From FEN-1219 sp963728995 (GTDB lineage: Bacteria > Pseudomonadota > Gammaproteobacteria > Steroidobacterales > Rariloculaceae): a DNA stretch of 64,000 nt. Under the pieces are notes generated by a model. It was not told where the DNA came from, did no database searches, and saw only the letters and a list, made by a program, of their open reading frames with translations. Shown here piece after piece: positions 37,933 through 47,422 of this stretch (position 1 is the first letter of the stretch; every line of letters begins with the position of its first letter). Where the stretch lies: NCBI GenBank assembly GCA_963728995.1, contig CAVSMD010000001.1:248001-312000 (forward strand), written 5' to 3'. Both the position numbers and the translations under genes were made by a program.

Positions 37933-38849
37933 ATGATCGCCCGGCGCACATTGCTCCGCAGCGCACTCGGCGCCACCGTCGCCGCCGCGCTGCCGCGCGC
38001 GTTTGCCGCATCCGCCGTCGCCGTCGCACGACTCGGCGACGACCTGGCGCTGCTCACCGGCGCCGGCGGCAACGTGCTCGCGCTCACGACCTCGGACGGC
38101 GCTCGTGCTCGTCGACAGCGGCGCCGCCGGCGCCACGGCGGAGCTGCTCGCCGCCGTCGGCAAGCTGCCGGGCGGCACGCGAATCCGCACGCTGTTCAAC
38201 ACGCACTGGCACCACGAGCAGACCGGCGGCAACGAGGCCATCGGCCGCAGCGGCGCCACGATCGTCGCGCACGAGAAGACACGGCAGCGGCTCGCGATCG
38301 GCTACTACTTGCCGGCCGAGGATCGCTACGAGCAGCCCGTGCCGGTCGCGGCGCAGCCGACCGAGAGCTTCTACACGACCGGCGAGACGAAGATCGGCGG
38401 CGCAGCGCATCGAGTACGGCTACTTGCTCGAGGCGCACACCGACGGCGATTGCTACGTGTTCTTCCGCGACGCGAACGTGCTCGCGGTCGGCGACGCCGT
38501 GTCGCCCACGCGCGATCCCGAGCTCGACTGGTTCGGCGGCGGCTGGCTCGGCGGGCGCGTCGACTCGCTCGATCTGCTGCTGAAGCTCGGCAACGACCGC
38601 ACGAAGTACGTGCCGAGCTACGGCCCGGCCGTCGGCCGCGCGGCCGTGCAGCAGGAGCGCGACATCATGCTGAAGCTGTTCGAGCGCTTCGTCGACCTCG
38701 TGCGCAAGGGGATGAGCGCCGACGACATTTTCGCCGCGGGCATCATGAACGACACGGGCCGGACTTGGACCGATCCCGCGAAATTCGTGCGCGATGCCTT
38801 CAAGGGATTCTGGGCGCATCACAACACGTTGTCGCCCGACATCGTCTGA
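37933..38849 (+). CDS. Tat-exported MBL-fold protein with variant metal motif (two frame breaks)
   Basis: About 305 residues with a twin-arginine signal (MIARRTLLRSALGATVAAA) and a metallo-beta-lactamase-fold domain: ALVLVDSGAAGATAELLAAV, NTHWHHEQTGGNEAIGRSG and VLAVGDAVSPTRDPELDWFG. The usual HxHxDH motif reads HWHHEQ, so the Asp is replaced by Glu and the last His by Gln; the metal site is therefore altered. Frame shifts occur near 38098 and 38403. It begins seven bases after the DUF1552 stop and probably belongs to the same operon. Confidence 0.83.
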
Positions 38850-38867
38850 CTCGTGACGAGGCCACGC

Positions 38868-40402
38868 ATGCAACGTCCGCTACTCGCTTTCCTCGCTTCG
38901 GTTGCACTGTTCGCCGGCGGCGTCGCAGGTGCCGCAGACTCGCATCTCGCCGACCTGATTCAAGCCGGCGACCGCGCGGCGGCGCTCGAGGCGCTGCGCG
39001 CCGGTGCGGACGTGAACGCGCCGCAGGGCGACGGCGCCACGCCGCTGCATTGGGCCGTATACAAGGTGGACGCCGAGCTCGTCGCGGAGCTCTTGAAGCG
39101 CGGCGCGAAAGCCAACGCAACGAACAAGTACGGCTCGAGCCCGCTCTCCGAGGCCGTGAAGCTCGCCGACGCGAAGCTCGTCACGATGCTGCTCGAGGCC
39201 GGCGCGGACGCCGAATCGCCGAACGCCGATGGCGAGACGGCGCTGATGCTCGCGGCGCGCGCCGGCGCGCTCGACGTCGCGAAGCTGCTCGTTGCGCACG
39301 GCGCCAACGTCAACGTCACGGAAGCCTGGCGCGGGCAGACGGCGCTGATGTGGGCCGTGGACGGCAATTATCCCGAGCTCGCGGAATTCCTGATCGCGAA
39401 AGGCGCCGACGTGCACGTGCGCGCCGATGCGAACGAATGGCGCGCGCAGATCACGTCCGAGCCGCGCGCGCAGTATCGGCCGACCGGCGGGCTCACGGCC
39501 GCTGCTTGTACGCCGTGCGCTCGGGCTGCTCGCGCTGCGTGCGTGCGTTGCTGCAGGCCGGCGCCGACGTCAATCAGCCGAACCCCGACGGCGTCACGCC
39601 GCTGATGGTGGCGATCGACAACTTCCACTACGACACCGCGCGGCTGCTGCTCGATTCCGGCGCGAATCCGCACGTCGTCGACTGGTGGGGCCGCACGGCG
39701 CTGTATGCGGCCGTGGACATGGCGAGCTACAACCGCCGCGGCGCTCAGCCGACCGCCGACGCCGAGACCTCCGCGCACGACATCATCCGGCTGCTGCTCG
39801 AGGCCAAGGTGAACCCGAACCCGCAGCTGAACATGCACCGCCCGGGGCGCGGCGGCAACAGCAGCCGGTTCGTCGACGACCTGCTCACGACGGGTGCCAC
39901 GCCGCTGCTGCGCGCCGCGATCGGTCACGACGTGGAATCCGTGCGGCTGCTGCTCGATCACGGCGCGCTCGTCGATCTGCCGAACGTCATGGGCGTGACG
40001 CCGCTGATGGGCGCCGCGGGCATGGGCGTCTCGCCGCGCGATCGGCGCTTGAGCTTCGACGGCGACGTCGAGGCGCGCGTGATCGCGACGCTGGACCCGC
40101 TGGTCGCGGCCGGCGCCGACGTGAACGCCAAGGTGACCGACATCGCGAGCCGCACGGCGCGCATCGCCCGGATCAGCACGATGACGGAGCGAGAGGGCCA
40201 GACCGCGCTCTACGGTGCCGTGAAGTTCGGCTGGGCCGGCGTGGTCGCGTTCTTGCTCGACCACGGCGCGGCCACCGACGTGAAGGACGCGCTCGGCAAC
40301 ACGCCGCTCGACGCGGCGCTGGGGAAGACGGGCGGGCGCGACAACAAGGTGTCCGACGAAGTCGCCGCATTGCTGAAGCGCGGCGCGGTCGCCGCGCGCT
40401 AA
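38868..40402 (+). CDS. Secreted ankyrin-repeat protein 2 (one frame break)
   Basis: About 510 residues with a signal peptide (ending AGAAD) and ankyrin repeats throughout, for example GATPLHWAVYKVDAELVAEL, GETALMLAARAGALDVAKLL and RGQTALMWAVDGNYPELAEF, with longer inserts in the second half as in ankyrin protein 1. The frame shifts once near 39500 inside a non-repeat insert. The ATG at 38868 begins the signal peptide. It is the fourth gene of a probable operon with DUF1592, DUF1552 and MBL-fold genes, and it likely binds proteins in the periplasm or outside the cell. Confidence 0.87.
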
Positions 40403-40465
40403 CGAGACTGCCGGCCACCGGGGCCGCTCAGCGGCGTCGATTGTCCTCCGAGGCGAGCTTGCCGC

Positions 40466-40798
40466 ATGTCCGCATATCGAGACGCTCTCTGGATCAACGC
40501 CGACTCCTCGGATCAGCGCTTGCAGCAAGCCGCGGAGATTCTTGCTACGGGTGCCGGTGTCGTGATGTTCGACGCCACCGTTGCTCTGCGCCCCACACCC
40601 TCTTGCCTGCTTTGTGAGGTGGTCGATCCCGCGCCCTCATCGCGATGCTGCGAGCACGAGTTCGAAGTGCTGGTGGAGAACGCACGGAGGACGTTGGATT
40701 CTTCGCGGCTCGGCAAACGCCTGCCAAATGTTCCGCGCAAATGGCTTGTGGTGGAGGACTATGGAACCGGCACGATGGAGCTGTGGCATGCGCCCTGA
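40466..40798 (+). CDS. Hypothetical protein, 110 residues
   Basis: No family recognised. The protein is soluble, with Cys at CLLCE and SRCCEHEF, which might bind metal, and a C-terminal WLVVEDYGTGTMELW. Base composition is clearly less GC-rich than the surrounding genes. It is in line with the next gene, 16 bases away. The complete ORF and steady hydrophilic pattern make it plausible, but no motif confirms it. Confidence 0.55.
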   Translation: MSAYRDALWINADSSDQRLQQAAEILATGAGVVMFDATVALRPTPSCLLCEVVDPAPSSRCCEHEFEVLVENARRTLDSSRLGKRLPNVPRKWLVVEDYGTGTMELWHAP

Positions 40799-40814
40799 AG
40801 CCTCGATCCGCTAG

Positions 40815-41261
40815 ATGATTCGCGGCGTCATGGGAGCGAGGTTGTCGTATGTGTCAGGAGCCCTTTGCTTTGCGGCAGTGGCGATGGCGATTACCGCGCG
40901 GGTCAACAGTTTCGGGCCCTTGTTCGTGCTCTCGGTCGTTGCGTCGACGGCGGTCGTGGCGGCGATCGCATCGCTCGGGCTGCTTGCGGCGGCTCGTGTA
41001 GCCCCCGTTTCGGCGTGGCTATTGGCGGGCGTCCTCGTGCCCGTTGCCGCCGTATTCGGGTTCCTTGGAACGACGATGGTGGTGGGCCGCATGCTCGCGG
41101 GAACCTGGAGCACCGTGATGATGTCCGGGCTGATTATCGCGGTTGCACTGACGATCACGGTGCCATTGGGTATCTTTGGACACTTGCTCCTTCGCTGGCT
41201 GATCAAATCGCTATTCTATTCGTCGCGTTCGATGGCGCCCGACAACCGCATCGGCCGCTAA
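40815..41261 (+). CDS. Small four-helix membrane protein, unknown
   Basis: A 148-residue protein with four predicted membrane helices (about 10-28, 33-58, 63-88, 100-128). No family recognised. It lies between the 110-residue gene and an alpha/beta hydrolase gene on the same strand; the hydrolase frame begins three bases after its stop, suggesting one transcript. Composition is again less GC-rich than the window average. Confidence 0.65.
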   Translation: MIRGVMGARLSYVSGALCFAAVAMAITARVNSFGPLFVLSVVASTAVVAAIASLGLLAAARVAPVSAWLLAGVLVPVAAVFGFLGTTMVVGRMLAGTWSTVMMSGLIIAVALTITVPLGIFGHLLLRWLIKSLFYSSRSMAPDNRIGR

Positions 41262-41264
41262 CCG

Positions 41265-42419
41265 GTGATCGCACGAATCATGCGCCCGTTGCTCGTCTTC
41301 CTGGCCGTCTGCCTTCTGAGCGTTAGCTCTCCCGCAGCGCACGGCGCCGAGTCGCTCATTGCGCCAACGGGCAGGTGGGACGTGGGGCGCGCCAGCGTCG
41401 AGATCGTCGACCGCGGACGAACGATGCCGGGCTCCGGCGAACCGCGTCGATTGATGCTTCGCATCTGGTACCCGACGGACTCTGCCCATTCGCCCGCGGC
41501 CGCTCTGCCCTACATGGAAGGCCTGGACCGTGCACGAGGGTCGGTTACCGCCGACGAGCTCAATCTTCTCGAGATGACGGAGACGCACAGCACGGCAGCA
41601 GCGCCCGCGCTCCCGACTTCGCGCCGCTTCCCGGTCCTGCTCTTTTCTCACGGAGAGCAGACCAATGCTTTTCTCTATTCGAATCTTCACGAGGATCTCG
41701 CCAGCAGGGGGTACGTCGTTGTCGGCGTCGACCATCCGGGCGCTGCACTGTTTATCGCGTACCCGGACGGCTCCGTTGCCCCGTACTCAGAGGCAGAGAG
41801 CCTTTCCGCTCGCGTCGCCGAGCGAGCCGCTGATCTTCGCTTCGTACGCGATCGCATCCGCACCTTGGCGGTGCGCGGGCAGCGTCTCGCAGATATCGTG
41901 TCGGAACGAATCGGAGTATTTGGACATTCGGCCGGTGGAATCGCGAGCGCATTGCTGTGCCAGCAGCCTCGGCTCGCGGACGCCTGCCTAAACTTGGACG
42001 GGCGGCTGAACGCCGCGCCCTTCACGATCGATGCCGGGGTCCCACCGCCTTCGAGACCCTTCATGTACATCACCAAACCCTTTCGTGCGCTTTCCGACGC
42101 GGAGCTGCGCGCGGAAGGCATTACGCGCGAACAGGCAACGAGCACACAGGCAAGCACCTGGACCAGAGATAGTCGCCTGCTGGCCCGTGCCGGCCCCCCG
42201 AGCTACCGGGTCACGCTTCACCACGCCGAGCACGGCAGCTTTAGTGACGAGCCGTTATTGCGGGACCCGGAAGACGCCAATGCCGCGAACTTGATGACGA
42301 CGATTCGCGAACAGGTGGCACGGTTCTTTGATACGACGCTCACCGATAGCCGACGAAGCTCTATTGTCCCGACGAGCGATGACGACCTCGAGGTCGAAGT
42401 GCTGGCACGAGACCCGTGA
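41265..42419 (+). CDS. Secreted alpha/beta hydrolase (PAF-acetylhydrolase-like)
   Basis: A 384-residue protein (or 379 from the ATG at 41280) with a signal peptide (LLVFLAVCLLSVSSPAAHGA). The nucleophile elbow is IGVFGHSAGGIASALL; an early FPVLLFSHGEQ forms the oxyanion-hole region, GVDHPGAAL follows, and HHAEHGSFSDE probably provides the catalytic His. The architecture resembles platelet-activating-factor acetylhydrolase-like esterases. Substrate unknown. It sits in a less GC-rich patch without frame breaks. Confidence 0.88.
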   Translation: MIARIMRPLLVFLAVCLLSVSSPAAHGAESLIAPTGRWDVGRASVEIVDRGRTMPGSGEPRRLMLRIWYPTDSAHSPAAALPYMEGLDRARGSVTADELNLLEMTETHSTAAAPALPTSRRFPVLLFSHGEQTNAFLYSNLHEDLASRGYVVVGVDHPGAALFIAYPDGSVAPYSEAESLSARVAERAADLRFVRDRIRTLAVRGQRLADIVSERIGVFGHSAGGIASALLCQQPRLADACLNLDGRLNAAPFTIDAGVPPPSRPFMYITKPFRALSDAELRAEGITREQATSTQASTWTRDSRLLARAGPPSYRVTLHHAEHGSFSDEPLLRDPEDANAANLMTTIREQVARFFDTTLTDSRRSSIVPTSDDDLEVEVLARDP

Positions 42420-42500
42420 CGGACGCCGCGTGGATACTCGATGCGGTGTTGGTGGGCCGGTCACTACCGCCACTATTCCACAGAGGGGGTCCAGGTGAGC

Positions 42501-42908
42501 ATGAAACACGTCGAGGGCGGCTGCCTGTGCGGCGACATTCGTTATCGAATGAGCGGAAAGCCGCTGGCTCGTAGTCGGTGTCATTGCCGCTCCTGTCGCC
42601 TTGCCGTGGGCTCGGCAGGAGTTGCCTGGACGATTCTCAAGCGCACGGACTTCGAAATCTTGCGGGGCGAGTTGGCACGGTATCGGTCCTCTCCAGGAGT
42701 CGTTCGCACCTTCTGTGGGCATTGCGGAACTTCGATCGGTTACGAACCGGAGCGAGATCCGGAGAATATCGAGCTCGCGTCCGCCACACTCGATGATCCG
42801 ACCGAGTTCGCTCCAACGAGAGAAGTGTGGACGAGCCACTGTCTACCGTGGGAGCAACTCGATCCGGAGCTTCGCCACTACACGGAGGGAAGTACCGAGC
42901 GCGCGTAG
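42501..42908 (+). CDS. GFA family (CENP-V/glutathione-dependent formaldehyde-activating-like) protein
   Basis: A 135-residue zinc-binding protein with the three Cys clusters of the family: GGCLCGDIRYR, CHCRSCRLAVGS and TFCGHCGTSIGYE. The structural zinc site is therefore intact. Most members have no proven activity despite the family name. The ATG at 42501 follows a GGAGGTGAGC-like ribosome site rather than the upstream in-frame start. Single gene. Confidence 0.92.
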   Translation: MKHVEGGCLCGDIRYRMSGKPLARSRCHCRSCRLAVGSAGVAWTILKRTDFEILRGELARYRSSPGVVRTFCGHCGTSIGYEPERDPENIELASATLDDPTEFAPTREVWTSHCLPWEQLDPELRHYTEGSTERA

Positions 42909-43014
42909 GAATTCGGCGTACTGATGCGGCTCGTTCGCTCCGCCCCTCCGAGCTGGCGCCGCCGACTCATTGATCCTACCATCGGCTTCAGTACCCTCGG
43001 GACGACGAGAACCC

Positions 43015-44055
43015 ATGACACGTCAAGCGGTGACTCTTGCAGCGGCGCTCGTCGCCGCCCTGTCGTTATCGCCCCGAATGTCCGCCGGTCAAACGCCGAC
43101 GCCGAGCGAGACGCCCTGGCAGCTGCCCCGCACGCTCGACGGCCAGCCGGACTTCCACGGCGTCTGGGCTAACAACAACGCCACGCCGCTCGAGCGGCCG
43201 AAAGCGCTCGAAGGCCGCGACCGTCTGACGGATGCGGAGGTCGACGCCATGAAGCGCCGAGCGGCCGAGCTGTTCGACGGCACCGGCGACGCCGCATTCG
43301 GTGACGAGGTGTTCCGCACGGTGCTCGCGAGCCTCGACGACTCGAACGCGGGTCCCCACGAAAAAGGCGCGAAGGATTTCGACGCCGACACCGGCGATTA
43401 CAGCTCGGTGTGGATCGTGGCCCGCGATTGGGACAACCGAACGTCGCTGATCACGGATCCACCCGACGGCAAGATGCCCGCCTTGACGCCGCAGGCCCGC
43501 GCGCGCGCGGCGGCCGTGGCGACAGCGTCCGTTCGCCCGGCCACGAGCCCCAAGGATCGCTCGCTGTCCGAGCGTTGCATCACGTACGGCTTGCCGCAGC
43601 TGCTCGCCGGCTATCAGAGCTACTACCGCGTCGTTCAGTCGCGCGATGCGGTGGTGATCGCGACGGAGATGATCCACGACGCGCGCGTGATACCGCTCGA
43701 CGGAAGCCCGCACTTGCCGTTGACCGTTCGGCAGTGGCTCGGCGATCCGCGCGGCCACTGGGAAGGCGACACGCTCGTGATCGACAGCACGAACTTCAAG
43801 CCCCGGAGCTTCATGAACGCCAGCGAGCACCTGCACCTGATCGAGCGGCTGTCGCGCGTCGGGCCCGACACGCTCGAGTACGAAATCACGATCGACGACC
43901 CGGACACCTGGATCCGGCCGTGGACGCTGATGATCCCGTTGCGCCGCTCGGGAGACGAGGTGTTCGAGTACGCGTGTCACGAGGGCAACGTCGGCATGGT
44001 CGGCATCCTGGCCGGGGCGCGCGTGGAGCGCACCGCGCACACGGCGGCGAAGTAG
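43015..44055 (+). CDS. GDTLV-domain secreted protein
   Basis: A 346-residue protein with a signal peptide (ending MSAGQ). Family features: TLDGQPDFHGVWANNNATPL near the start, the conserved Cys in LSERCITYGLPQLL, IPLDGSPHLP, the signature GHWEGDTLVIDSTNF, then HLIERLSRVGPDTLEYEIT and FEYACHEGN. It is close in sequence to the lipoprotein at 18394, so the two form one subfamily. Function unknown. A GDSL hydrolase gene begins one base after its stop. Confidence 0.85.
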   Translation: MTRQAVTLAAALVAALSLSPRMSAGQTPTPSETPWQLPRTLDGQPDFHGVWANNNATPLERPKALEGRDRLTDAEVDAMKRRAAELFDGTGDAAFGDEVFRTVLASLDDSNAGPHEKGAKDFDADTGDYSSVWIVARDWDNRTSLITDPPDGKMPALTPQARARAAAVATASVRPATSPKDRSLSERCITYGLPQLLAGYQSYYRVVQSRDAVVIATEMIHDARVIPLDGSPHLPLTVRQWLGDPRGHWEGDTLVIDSTNFKPRSFMNASEHLHLIERLSRVGPDTLEYEITIDDPDTWIRPWTLMIPLRRSGDEVFEYACHEGNVGMVGILAGARVERTAHTAAK

Positions 44056-44056
44056 C

Positions 44057-45340
44057 ATGCGATCGAAGTCAGCCGCCGCCGTCGCGCGCCGCTGGTCGCG
44101 GCGAACCCTGGTCCGGGCCGCCGTATGGATCGTGGCGGTGCCGGCGCTCGCGGCGCCGCTGCATACCCCTGCGCGGGATCGCGACGAGTCGACGTGGATC
44201 GGCACCTGGGCCGCGAGCCCCCAGTCCCCGGAGCCGCCGATCGTCCCGGCAAACCCGGCCGAGCTCGATAACCAGACGCTGCGCCAGATAGTCCACACCA
44301 CGATCGGCGGTCGCAAGGTACGCATCCGTCTGTCGAACGAGTACGGCGCCGCGCCGCTCAAGATCGGCGGCGTCACGCTCGCGCTGCATGCCAAGGGCGC
44401 CGCGCTCGTCGCGGGCTCCGAGCGCAAGGTGACGTTCGCCGGCCGGTCGTCGTTCGACATTCCCGCCCGCGCGCCCGCGCTCAGCGACAGCGTCGATTTC
44501 GACGTGCCGCCGAACGGCGACCTTGCGATCAGCCTCTTCCTGCCGGACAAGACGCCCGCGAGCACGTTTCACCAGCTCGCGGTGGCAACGACGTACATTT
44601 CGCTTCCGGGCGATCACACCAGCGCCGTCGACATGCCCGTGGCGGCGACGACGCAGTCGTGGTTCTTCCTCACCGGCGTCAGCGTCGAGGGTTCGGCCAA
44701 GGACGCGGCCATCGTCGCGTTCGGCGACTCGATCACCGACGGCTTCGGCTCCACGCCCGATGCCAATCATCGCTGGCCCGACGTCCTGGCCGCGCGCCTG
44801 CGTGCCGAGCGACGCAACGGCCAGGTGGCCGTGCTCAACGAAGGGATCAGCGGCAATCGCACGCAGTTCGATTACATGGGGCCGAGCGCACTGGCCCGGC
44901 TCGATCGCGACGTGCTGAGCGCGCCCGCCGCCAAGTTCGTGATTCTACTCGAAGGCATCAACAACATCGGCTTTCCGGGCGCGTTCGATCGCGCGAACGA
45001 AGCCGTGTCGGCCGAGGACATCATCGCCAGCCAGCGACAGATCATTGCCCGCGTGCACGAGCGCGGACTCAAGATCTATGGTGCGACACTCACTCCTTTC
45101 GAAGGCACGACGTTCCCCGGCTACTTCAGCCCGGAGGGCGAGCAGAAACGCCAGGCCGTGAATCGGTGGATCCGCGAGAGCGGCACCTTCGACGCGGTGA
45201 TCGATTTCGACAGGGCGATCCGCGACCCGGCGCAACCGTCGCGGCTACTGCCGGCGTACGATTCCGGCGATCACCTGCATCCGAACGATGCCGGCTACCA
45301 GGTCATGGGCAAATTCATCGACCTCGATTTGTTCCGGTAG
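44057..45340 (+). CDS. SGNH/GDSL hydrolase, secreted
   Basis: A 427-residue esterase/lipase-like protein with an N-terminal signal or anchor segment, an N-terminal beta-sandwich (RLSNEYGAAPLKIGGVTLAL) and an SGNH domain with the nucleophile in IVAFGDSITDGFGS, block II GISGNRTQFD and the catalytic Asp-His pair in DSGDHLHPNDAGY. The block III Asn lies in LLEGINNIG. Such two-domain proteins deacetylate carbohydrates or hydrolyse small esters. The ATG at 44057 is one base after the GDTLV stop, so the two are co-translated. Confidence 0.92.
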   Translation: MRSKSAAAVARRWSRRTLVRAAVWIVAVPALAAPLHTPARDRDESTWIGTWAASPQSPEPPIVPANPAELDNQTLRQIVHTTIGGRKVRIRLSNEYGAAPLKIGGVTLALHAKGAALVAGSERKVTFAGRSSFDIPARAPALSDSVDFDVPPNGDLAISLFLPDKTPASTFHQLAVATTYISLPGDHTSAVDMPVAATTQSWFFLTGVSVEGSAKDAAIVAFGDSITDGFGSTPDANHRWPDVLAARLRAERRNGQVAVLNEGISGNRTQFDYMGPSALARLDRDVLSAPAAKFVILLEGINNIGFPGAFDRANEAVSAEDIIASQRQIIARVHERGLKIYGATLTPFEGTTFPGYFSPEGEQKRQAVNRWIRESGTFDAVIDFDRAIRDPAQPSRLLPAYDSGDHLHPNDAGYQVMGKFIDLDLFR

Positions 45341-45409
45341 CTTCGGCCGTGGCGTTCGGCGCGCGCGCTGAGTACCATTCCGCTACGCCTCAAGGATAGG
45401 GATCGTCCC

Positions 45410-46126
45410 ATGCGTATCGCCGTCGCTCTTGCACTGTGCCTGTGCTCCGCTGCGGCGCTGGCCCAGAACCCCGCGCCTCCCGCCGACCCGCTCGTCGGCA
45501 GCGTCGCGCTCGGCTATCTCGCGACCAGCGGCAACACCGACAGCACGAACACGAACGCGGCGTTCAAGCTCACGTGGGACCGCGGCCGCAGCTGGACCCA
45601 CAACTGGACGGCGCTCGCGATCTCGGCGCGCACGAACGGCGTCACCACGGCGGAAGCGTATGCCGCCGGCTACAAGGCGCAGCGCGCGCTCGGCGAGCGG
45701 GCGTACCTGTTCGCGTCCGGCGACTGGCGCCAGGATCAATTCTCCGGCTACGACCGGCAAGCCACCGAGGCGGTCGGCTACGGCCGCAAGCTCCTGAACA
45801 CCGACCGCCAGACGCTGTCGATCGAGGGCGGTATCGGCGCCAAGCAGTCGACGCTGATCGACGGCACCGACACCGACGAAGGCATCGTTCGCGGCGATCT
45901 CGACTATCTGCTGCATCTCGGCGAGACCTCCGAGTTCAGCCAGAAGCTCTTGATCGAAGCCGGCAGCGACAACCGCTACACGGAGTCCACGTCGGCGCTG
46001 AAGGCCAAGATCCGCGGCAATCTCGCGCTGGTGCTGTCGTACGTGATCAAGAACAACAGCGCCGTGCCGGTCGGCATCGAGAACACCGATCGCTACACGG
46101 CGATCTCGCTCGAGTACGGGTTCTAG
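45410..46126 (+). CDS. DUF481 outer-membrane beta-barrel protein
   Basis: A 238-residue protein with a signal peptide (ending AALAQ) and a DUF481 pattern of alternating beta-strands: GSVALGYLATSGNTDSTNTN, YLFASGDWRQDQFSGYDRQ and a C-terminal strand TAISLEYGF ending in Phe, as expected of outer-membrane proteins. Role unknown. It converges on the DUF3500 gene. Confidence 0.92.
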   Translation: MRIAVALALCLCSAAALAQNPAPPADPLVGSVALGYLATSGNTDSTNTNAAFKLTWDRGRSWTHNWTALAISARTNGVTTAEAYAAGYKAQRALGERAYLFASGDWRQDQFSGYDRQATEAVGYGRKLLNTDRQTLSIEGGIGAKQSTLIDGTDTDEGIVRGDLDYLLHLGETSEFSQKLLIEAGSDNRYTESTSALKAKIRGNLALVLSYVIKNNSAVPVGIENTDRYTAISLEYGF

Positions 46127-46128
46127 CC

Positions 46129-47262
46129 CTAGCGGGCCGATCGCTCGGTGGCGCGGTGGCGGCGCAGCAGGTCCTCGCCGAAGTCCCCGGCGCGGCTGCG
46201 CCAGACCTCGTGCACGTGGTTGCCGTTGGCCTGCGCGTTGTCGTACTCGAACACGAAGTCCTTGCCCTGAATCCGGTAGTAATGCGGCTCGCCTTTCTTA
46301 AGGCCGCCGATCCAGGCGAACTTCAGAGCGTTCAGATCGAGTGACTGCCGATAAACGCTCGCCACCTCGGGCCGGTACGTGGTGAACAGCTCATCGAGCA
46401 GCGCGAGCAGCGTGGCTTGCTGCGCGCCGGTCAGCGCCGCGAACGCGACGCCGTCGGGCGTAAGCTCGGACTGCCACGCGTCCCACTCCTCGCGCGGCTT
46501 GAAGATGTTGCTCGCGTGCAGGTCCCACGGCGTGTCGTACGCATAGCTGAAGCCGGCCTTCGTATTGAACTCGGCGTCGCCTTTGAGGATTGCCGCCTTG
46601 CGCTGCGTCTCGGACAGCGACGTGACGAGTTGGCGGCCGAGATCCTCCTCCACGCGCAGCACGCGCTCGCCCGCCAGCGCGCCGAACGGCACCTGGGCCG
46701 GGTCGGCGCCGAGGAACGTCGGCGTCACGCTGAAGCCCTGCCCCGGCGCCACCGTGATGCTGAGCGAGATGTGGTGACCCTCGAAGCGCCACGCCCACGG
46801 CGCGTCGTCGCTCGGCTCGCCGAACAACGTCAGCGTGTAGGCCTCGATGCCGCGCGGGAAGCCGGTGCTCGAGGTCGCTTCGAGGAAATTCTCGAGCTGC
46901 ATGATGTTCAGCAGCTTCTGATAGCCCTTGGCGCTGACGAGCGTCCACAGGAGCTCGTGCAGCAGCACGCGGTGCTTCGTGTGCATGAGGCCCACGGAGA
47001 GCCCCGAGCGGTCCGTGGGCCAGTACGCCCACTGCTGGCGCTGCGGATCGTCGAGCGTGAGCAACAGGCGATCCTCCATGGAGAAATTGCGCAGGCGCTC
47101 GGAGAACTCGGGGTCGCCGCGCACGGACGCGAGCAGCGCGCGCGCCGCGCTCGTCATCGCCTTCGCAACGGCGGGATCCCGCACGGCGGGCGCCGCCGCG
47201 TTCTGCGCCGCCACCGCGGCCGTGAACGAGAGACAGACGAGCAGCGCGACGAGTCGAGCCAT
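46129..47262 (-). CDS. DUF3500 secreted protein
   Basis: A 377-residue protein with a signal peptide (ending AVAAQ) matching DUF3500, a family of unknown function. Features are FSMEDRLLLTLDDPQRQQWA, GLSVGLMHTKHRVLLHELLW, WRFEGHHISLSITV and the C-terminal YRIQGKDFVFEYDNAQANGN, with conserved His residues in GHH and NHVHEVW that could bind metal. The ATG at 47262 was chosen because it begins the signal peptide. Single gene, divergent from the NHL-repeat gene. Confidence 0.9.
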   Translation of the reverse strand: MARLVALLVCLSFTAAVAAQNAAAPAVRDPAVAKAMTSAARALLASVRGDPEFSERLRNFSMEDRLLLTLDDPQRQQWAYWPTDRSGLSVGLMHTKHRVLLHELLWTLVSAKGYQKLLNIMQLENFLEATSSTGFPRGIEAYTLTLFGEPSDDAPWAWRFEGHHISLSITVAPGQGFSVTPTFLGADPAQVPFGALAGERVLRVEEDLGRQLVTSLSETQRKAAILKGDAEFNTKAGFSYAYDTPWDLHASNIFKPREEWDAWQSELTPDGVAFAALTGAQQATLLALLDELFTTYRPEVASVYRQSLDLNALKFAWIGGLKKGEPHYYRIQGKDFVFEYDNAQANGNHVHEVWRSRAGDFGEDLLRRHRATERSAR

Positions 47263-47422
47263 GGCAAAGCACCTCGTTATCAGGAAATGCGTGGCGCGCG
47301 GGGCCGGGTGACGGCGTGTGCGGGCAGGCTGCCCGAAGCCTCGTCGCTCTCCCCCAAAGCGCATCGGCCGATATACGATGGCCCGGCCGCGACACGCGCA
47401 CAAGGGGTTCAAAGGGGGAGCG

